Shown: positions 59,528-64,000 of the stretch, one piece after another
Layout of the letters: the number at the start of each line of letters is the position of its first letter
Position numbering within the stretch: the first letter of the stretch is position 1
Source: CAJCJE01 sp035948315
GTDB taxonomy: Bacteria; Actinomycetota; Actinomycetes; Mycobacteriales; Pseudonocardiaceae
Direction: 5' to 3'
DNA: 64,000 nt
NCBI GenBank assembly: GCA_035948315.1
Contig: DASZJG010000073.1
Location: 124,001 to 188,000, forward strand
Notes under the pieces: generated by a model
Seen by the model: the letters and a program-made list of their open reading frames with translations, nothing else
What the model was told of the DNA's origin: nothing
Databases searched by the model: none
Made by a program: the position numbers and the translations under genes

Positions 59528-60697
59528 GTGCACACCATGACCCAGCACGAAATGACCCTGCACGAAGTGCTGCAAGCCCGCGTCGAGGACGGCACCGTGC
59601 CCGGCGCGGTCGGCCTGATCGCCAACGGGGAGGACGTCGAGGTGGCCGCGGTCGGCTCGGTGGACTTCGCCGGCACCGCGCCGATGACCGACGACTCGAT
59701 CTTTCGCATCGCCTCGATCACCAAACCGATCGCTGCGGCTGCGGTGCTCATCCTGCTGGACGAGGGTCGCGTCGCGCTCGATGATCCAGTCTCCCGCTGG
59801 CTGCCCGAACTCGCCGCGCTGTCGGTCGTGCGCGATCCGGCCGGTCCGGTCGACGACGTGGTGCCGGCCAACCGCCCGATCACCGTGTTCGACCTGCTGA
59901 CGTTCCGCACCGGCTACGGCTTCCCCGAGGACTTCAGCATCGCCGCGGCCATGAAACTGTTCGCCGAGGTGCACCACTCCGACCCGCGCGACCCGAGCAC
60001 CTACCCCGACCCGAGCACCTGGCTGGCCAATCTGGCGCGGGTGCCCATGGTCGCCCAGCCCGGCGAGACCTGGCTGTACAACACGTCATCGGACATCCAG
60101 GGCGCGCTGGTCAGCAGGGTCACCGGCGAGAGCTTCGCGGACTTCCTGGCCGAGCGGATCTTCGACCCGCTGGGCATGGCGGACACCGGGTTCACCATCG
60201 CACTGGAGAAGATGGACCGGTTCACCACCGCCTACCAGCACGGCCAGGACGGCGCACTCGAGGTGTTCGAGGCGCCGCCCGGCCACTGGGACACCGTGCC
60301 GCCGTTCCAGTCCGGCGCGGGCGGCCTGGCCTCGACCGCCGGGGACTGGTTCCGGTTCGGCCGGATGCTGCTCGCCGGAGGTGGCAAGATCCTCTCCGCG
60401 GAGTCCGTCCGCCTGATGACCACCGATCACCTGACGCAGGCGCAGCGCGAGGCGAGCGCGCTGTTCCTGGAGGGACAGGGCTGGGGCTTCGGCGGCTCGG
60501 TCGACATCGCCGCGATCGATCCGTGGAACGTGCCGGGCCGCTACGGCTGGGTGGGCGGCACCGGCACCTCCGCGCACGTCGTCCCGTCGCGGAACCGGGT
60601 CGAGGTGCTGATGACCCAGGTCGGCATGACCAGCCCGGCGCCGCTGCCGATCATGCGCGAGTTCTGGCGCTACGCGGCGGGCGCGTCGCGGGCGTGA
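59528..60697 (+). CDS. Beta-lactamase-fold serine hydrolase (class C / esterase-like)
   Basis: A 389-residue protein. The SxxK motif is Ser63-Ile-Thr-Lys66 in FRIASITKPIA, and a Tyr lies in WLYNTSSDIQGA, where the Tyr of class C enzymes and EstB-like esterases stands. GWVGGTGTSAHV near the C-terminus replaces the KTG box with GGTGT. No signal peptide, so a cytoplasmic esterase or amidase is more likely than a true beta-lactamase. GTG 59528 and ATG 59537 are both possible starts. Its stop overlaps an in-frame ATG of the next gene, but Tex more likely starts at 60724. Confidence 0.9.
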   Translation: MHTMTQHEMTLHEVLQARVEDGTVPGAVGLIANGEDVEVAAVGSVDFAGTAPMTDDSIFRIASITKPIAAAAVLILLDEGRVALDDPVSRWLPELAALSVVRDPAGPVDDVVPANRPITVFDLLTFRTGYGFPEDFSIAAAMKLFAEVHHSDPRDPSTYPDPSTWLANLARVPMVAQPGETWLYNTSSDIQGALVSRVTGESFADFLAERIFDPLGMADTGFTIALEKMDRFTTAYQHGQDGALEVFEAPPGHWDTVPPFQSGAGGLASTAGDWFRFGRMLLAGGGKILSAESVRLMTTDHLTQAQREASALFLEGQGWGFGGSVDIAAIDPWNVPGRYGWVGGTGTSAHVVPSRNRVEVLMTQVGMTSPAPLPIMREFWRYAAGASRA

Positions 60698-60723
60698 TGC
60701 CCGACAAGGCAGAATGCACGCCC

Positions 60724-63108
60724 GTGACCACCACCAGCCAACCGAACATCCATCTGAAGATCGCCGATGAACTCGGGGTGCGCGAAGGCCAGGTGAAGGC
60801 GGCCGTCGAGCTGTTGGACGGTGGGTCGACCGTGCCGTTCATCGCCCGGTACCGCAAGGAGGTGACCGGCACCCTCGACGACGCGCAGCTGCGCACGCTG
60901 GAGGAGCGCCTGCACTACCTGCGCGAGATGGAGGAGCGCCGCGTCGCGATCCTCGAGTCGATCGACTCCCAGGGCAAGCTCGACGACGCGCTGCGCGCGC
61001 AGATCATGGCCGCCGACTCCAAGGCCCGCCTGGAGGACATCTACCTCCCGTACAAGCCGAAGCGGCGCACCAAGGCGCAGATCGCCAGGGAGGCCGGGCT
61101 CGAACCGCTGGCCGACGGCCTGCTCACCGACCCGACCGTGGACCCGCAGGCGGCGGGCGCCGCGTTCGTCAACGAGGAGGCAGGCGTCCCGGACACCGCC
61201 GCGGCGCTGGAGGGCGCGCGGGCGATCCTGGTCGAGCGCTTCGCCGAGGACGCGGACCTGGTCGGCTCGCTGCGTGAGCAGATGTGGTCGCGCGGTCGGC
61301 TGACCGCCAAGGTCCGCGAGGGCAAGGAGACCGACGGCGCCAAGTTCGCCGACTACTTCGACTTCTCCGAGCCGTTCACCACCCTCCCCTCCCACCGCGT
61401 GCTGGCCATGTTCCGGGGTGAGAAGGAGGAGGTCCTCGACCTCACCGCCGACCCGGAGGAAGCACCCGCCGATCCGGACGCGCCGCCGGTGCGCAGCAAA
61501 TACGAGATAGAGATCGCCGCCCGGTTCAACGTGAGCGATCAGGGCCGCGCGGCCGACAAGTGGCTGGGCGACACGGTGCGCTGGGCCTGGCGGACCCGCA
61601 TCCTGGTCCGGCTCGGCATCGATCTGCGCACCCGGCTGCGCCAGGACGCCGAGGACGAGGCCGTGCGGGTGTTCGCGACCAACCTGCGCGACCTGCTGCT
61701 CGCCGCGCCCGCGGGCGCCCGCGCGACCATGGGCCTCGACCCGGGCTTCCGCACCGGGGTGAAGGTCGCGGTGGTGGACGGGAACGGCAAGGTGGTCGCG
61801 ACCACCGCGATCTACCCGCACCAGCCGCAGAACCGCTGGGACGAGTCGCTGCACACGCTGGAGAAGCTGGCCCGCGAGCACAACGTGGACCTGATCTCGA
61901 TCGGCAACGGCACCGCGTCCCGCGAGACCGACAAGCTGGCAGGCGACCTGATCAAGGCGCACCCGGACCTGACGGTGACCAAGGTCGTGGTGTCCGAAGC
62001 CGGCGCGTCGGTCTACTCGGCGTCGCCGTACGCGTCGCGCGAGTTCCCGGACATGGACGTGTCGCTGCGCGGCGCCGTGTCCATCGCGCGCCGGTTGCAG
62101 GATCCGCTCGCCGAACTGGTGAAGATCGACCCGAAGTCGATCGGCGTCGGCCAGTACCAGCACGACCTGTCCGAGGTGAAGCTGTCGCGTTCGCTGGACG
62201 CGGTGGTCGAGGACTGCGTGAACTCGGTCGGCGTCGACCTGAACACCGCGTCCGCGCCGCTGCTGCGCCGGGTGTCCGGCATCAGCGAGGGGTTGGCCGA
62301 GAACATCGTCACCCACCGCGATTCGCACGGCTCGTTCCGCTCGCGCAGCGCGCTCAAGGAGGTGCCCCGGCTGGGGCCGAAGGCGTTCGAGCAGTGCGCG
62401 GGCTTCCTGCGCATCCCGGACGGCGACGACCCGCTGGACGCGTCCAGCGTGCACCCGGAGGCGTACCCGGTGGTACGCGAGATCGTGACGACCACCAAGA
62501 CCGACATCCGCGAGCTGATCGGCAACAAGAAGGTTCTGGCCACGGTCAAGCCTGCCGAGTTCGTCAGCGACACCTTCGGTCTGCCGACCATCACCGACAT
62601 CCTCACCGAACTCGACAAGCCCGGCCGCGACCCGCGCCCCGAGTTCAAGACCGCGACCTTCGCCGACGGCGTGGAGAAGATCGGCGACCTCAAGGCCGGC
62701 ATGGTGCTGGAGGGCGTGGTCACCAACGTGGCCGCGTTCGGCGCGTTCGTGGACATCGGCGTGCACTGCGACGGCCTGGTGCACGTGTCGGCAATGTCCC
62801 GCAACTTCGTCAAGGACCCCCGGGAGGTCGCCAAGTCCGGCGATATCGTCCGGGTGAAAGTCCTGGACGTGGACGTGCCGCGCAAGCGGATCTCGCTAAC
62901 GTTGCGGCTCGACGACGACGCGACCCCGCAGCAGGGCCAGGGCGACAACCGCGACCGGGCCGAGAACAACCGGCGGGACGGCGGCAATCGCCGGGACCGC
63001 AACGCAGGCGGCAAACAGGGCGGTGGCCGCCAGGGCGGTCAGCGCAACAGCCCGCCACCCAGCGGATCCATGGCCGACGCGCTGCGCCGCGCGGGCTTCG
63101 GCCGCTGA
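60724..63108 (+). CDS. tex: Tex-family RNA-binding protein
   Basis: A 794-residue protein of the Tex/YhgF family. Domains in order: N-terminal helical region with ADELGVREGQVKAAVELLDGG and VPFIARYRKEVTG, central YqgF/RNase H-like fold (GLDPGFRTGVKVAVVDGNG at about 334-352), helix-hairpin-helix pair (VGVDLNTASAPLLRRVSG and LKEVPRLGPKAFEQCAGFL), and an S1 domain (about 655-725, GMVLEGVVTNVAAFGAFVDI). A basic, Arg/Asn/Gly-rich tail (730-794) is extra. Tex binds nucleic acid and influences transcription and translation. GTG 60724 gives the usual family N-terminus; ATG 60697, overlapping the previous stop, is an alternative. Confidence 0.96.
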   Translation: MTTTSQPNIHLKIADELGVREGQVKAAVELLDGGSTVPFIARYRKEVTGTLDDAQLRTLEERLHYLREMEERRVAILESIDSQGKLDDALRAQIMAADSKARLEDIYLPYKPKRRTKAQIAREAGLEPLADGLLTDPTVDPQAAGAAFVNEEAGVPDTAAALEGARAILVERFAEDADLVGSLREQMWSRGRLTAKVREGKETDGAKFADYFDFSEPFTTLPSHRVLAMFRGEKEEVLDLTADPEEAPADPDAPPVRSKYEIEIAARFNVSDQGRAADKWLGDTVRWAWRTRILVRLGIDLRTRLRQDAEDEAVRVFATNLRDLLLAAPAGARATMGLDPGFRTGVKVAVVDGNGKVVATTAIYPHQPQNRWDESLHTLEKLAREHNVDLISIGNGTASRETDKLAGDLIKAHPDLTVTKVVVSEAGASVYSASPYASREFPDMDVSLRGAVSIARRLQDPLAELVKIDPKSIGVGQYQHDLSEVKLSRSLDAVVEDCVNSVGVDLNTASAPLLRRVSGISEGLAENIVTHRDSHGSFRSRSALKEVPRLGPKAFEQCAGFLRIPDGDDPLDASSVHPEAYPVVREIVTTTKTDIRELIGNKKVLATVKPAEFVSDTFGLPTITDILTELDKPGRDPRPEFKTATFADGVEKIGDLKAGMVLEGVVTNVAAFGAFVDIGVHCDGLVHVSAMSRNFVKDPREVAKSGDIVRVKVLDVDVPRKRISLTLRLDDDATPQQGQGDNRDRAENNRRDGGNRRDRNAGGKQGGGRQGGQRNSPPPSGSMADALRRAGFGR

Positions 63109-63138
63109 GCGACATCGAATCGGCCGGAAAGGGCTGAC

Positions 63139-63639
63139 ATGGCAGCAGAACAAACCCCGGCCGGTTCGCTGGACCTGCCACCGAGCTTCGCGCAACGCAT
63201 CCGGCGGGGCTCGGTGGCCATGGGCACCAACCTGATCGTGGCCGCCGTCATACTGGGCGGCGGCTCGATCGTCGAGGCCACCTTCAGCTCCGGCGGCACC
63301 GGCCCGAACCGGGCCTGGGTGATCTACTTCGGCCTACTGCCCGCCCTGCTGATGATCGGCCTCGCCCGGCAGATGCTGCGCGTCCGGCGCTGCCTGGAGG
63401 GCGACAGCCTGAACCTCGCCGCGGTCGAGGCCCTGCGGCCGACGCTGCGACTGTGGTGGATCATGGTGGTGGTCGCGGCGCTGGTGGCCATCGTGCTGAT
63501 CATGGTGCTGGATTTCCTGGCCCACACCAACACGTCCGGCTCGGCCATTCTCGGCGCGCTGTTCCCGTTCCTGGCCGCGGTCGTCGCGAACACGAGCTAC
63601 GGCACCAGCAAGAGCTGGCTGAACACCAAGGTCAACTGA
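63139..63639 (+). CDS. Small integral membrane protein of unknown function
   Basis: A 166-residue protein. Hydrophobic segments lie at about 28-48, 60-76, 95-120 and 130-150, so four helices are likely. The N-terminus is cytoplasmic and Pro-rich. I know no family. The ATG at 63139 has GGAAAGGG upstream. It follows tex by 30 bases and may be read through from it. Confidence 0.7.
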   Translation: MAAEQTPAGSLDLPPSFAQRIRRGSVAMGTNLIVAAVILGGGSIVEATFSSGGTGPNRAWVIYFGLLPALLMIGLARQMLRVRRCLEGDSLNLAAVEALRPTLRLWWIMVVVAALVAIVLIMVLDFLAHTNTSGSAILGALFPFLAAVVANTSYGTSKSWLNTKVN

Positions 63640-63641
63640 CC

Positions 63642-64000
63642 CTAGCCAGGGGCGACGCGCGCGGTCGCGGCCTGGGCCGGTGGGCGAACCCGCGCGAGTT
63701 CGATCAGCAGTTCCGCCGTGTCCGCGTCGATGACCAGGGTCGTGACCAGACCGGAGCGCAGCACCGCGTCGATGGCCGTCGCCTTGGCCGGCCCGCCGGC
63801 CAAGGCGATCACCTCGGGTACCCGGCGCAGCTGCTCGGTCTCGATGGCGAGCACGTAGTGCGCGAGGCCGGTGCTCAGCGCGCGCCCGTTCGCGTCGAAC
63901 AGCCGCGCGGCCATCTCGGCGGTGACGCCGTGCTGGCCGAGCCCGTCCCGCGCCTTCGGGTCGAGCACGTCGTAGACGGTCGAGAGGCCCTTCTGCCAGC
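63642..64000 (-). CDS. SorC/DeoR-type sugar-binding transcriptional regulator, C-terminal fragment
   Basis: The last 119 codons of a gene that starts beyond the right edge. DGLGQHGVTAEMAARLFDANG and IALAGGPAKATAIDAVLRSG are the C-terminal sugar-phosphate-binding motifs of SorC-family regulators, ending TTLVIDADTAELLIELAR. The N-terminal helix-turn-helix is not in the window. The family responds to phosphorylated sugars and controls sugar uptake genes; the target is unseen. Convergent with the small membrane protein gene, two bases apart. Confidence 0.85.
   Translation of the reverse strand, partial: WQKGLSTVYDVLDPKARDGLGQHGVTAEMAARLFDANGRALSTGLAHYVLAIETEQLRRVPEVIALAGGPAKATAIDAVLRSGLVTTLVIDADTAELLIELARVRPPAQAATARVAPG

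Noticed and set aside
1..64000. Mobile elements, tRNA genes or attachment sites
   Set aside because: No transposase, integrase, terminal inverted repeats or tRNA-like cloverleaf was recognised on either strand.

Overview
The window is very GC-rich DNA, densely packed with short intergenic gaps, many GTG and a few TTG starts, and stop/start overlaps. It comes from a high-GC actinomycete. A complete iniB-iniA-iniC locus beside an IniR-like LuxR-family ATPase, an F420-type nitroreductase, an Eis-like acetyltransferase and many secreted polysaccharide hydrolases suggest a soil Pseudonocardiales-type organism, but no rRNA or other species marker is present. I see no rRNA, tRNA, CRISPR array, insertion sequence or prophage, so this reads as chromosome.

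Layout. 1-3.6 kb: end-truncated HrpA helicase, minimal MscS channel, DUF4041/GIY-YIG protein. 3.6-7.2 kb: O-methyltransferase, TetR with a duplicated palindromic operator, NmrA-type oxidoreductase, then a leader-peptide / GNAT / IF-1-paralogue operon. 7.2-11 kb: secreted beta-helix protein and 6-phosphogluconate dehydrogenase. 11-19.4 kb: an envelope module made of HtrA protease, PMT-type mannosyltransferase-like protein, GT2-GtrA fusion, a PhoP/PhoR-like two-component system with PhoP-box-like triple repeats, and a membrane DUF5666-like protein. 19.4-22 kb: unknown protein and alginate lyase. 22-31 kb: IniR-like regulator and membrane-anchored Hsp70-like ATPase divergent from iniB, with iniA and iniC. 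31-36.4 kb: GH18 chitinase, NfeD-like/flotillin pair, polytopic membrane protein, DUF427. 36.5-40 kb: Eis-like acetyltransferase convergent with a TPR / AAA+ pair. 40-49 kb: GH84, DUF5808, GH27, DUF1684, F420-type nitroreductase with TetR, GH3. 49-50.7 kb: ACC deaminase with GntR regulator. 50.7-56.8 kb: a five-gene MacAB-type efflux operon. 56.8-64 kb: VOC protein, hemerythrin, class V aminotransferase-like protein, serine hydrolase, Tex, a small membrane protein and the C-terminal part of a SorC-type regulator.

How the genes work together. Three themes recur. (1) Envelope stress and remodelling: PhoPR-like system, HtrA, lipid-linked sugar transfer, iniBAC dynamins, flotillin and the MacAB-like exporter. 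(2) Chitin and aminosugar use: GH18 and GH84, plus GH27, are preceded by sites resembling the DasR operator; a GH3 beta-N-acetylhexosaminidase lies nearby. (3) Small-molecule response: two TetR units, a GntR/ACC deaminase unit, and a GNAT gene with a translated leader. The least ordinary arrangement is the tethered Hsp70-like ATPase, translationally overlapped with the IniR-like regulator and divergent from iniBAC. It has no counterpart that I know of in the mycobacterial ini locus.
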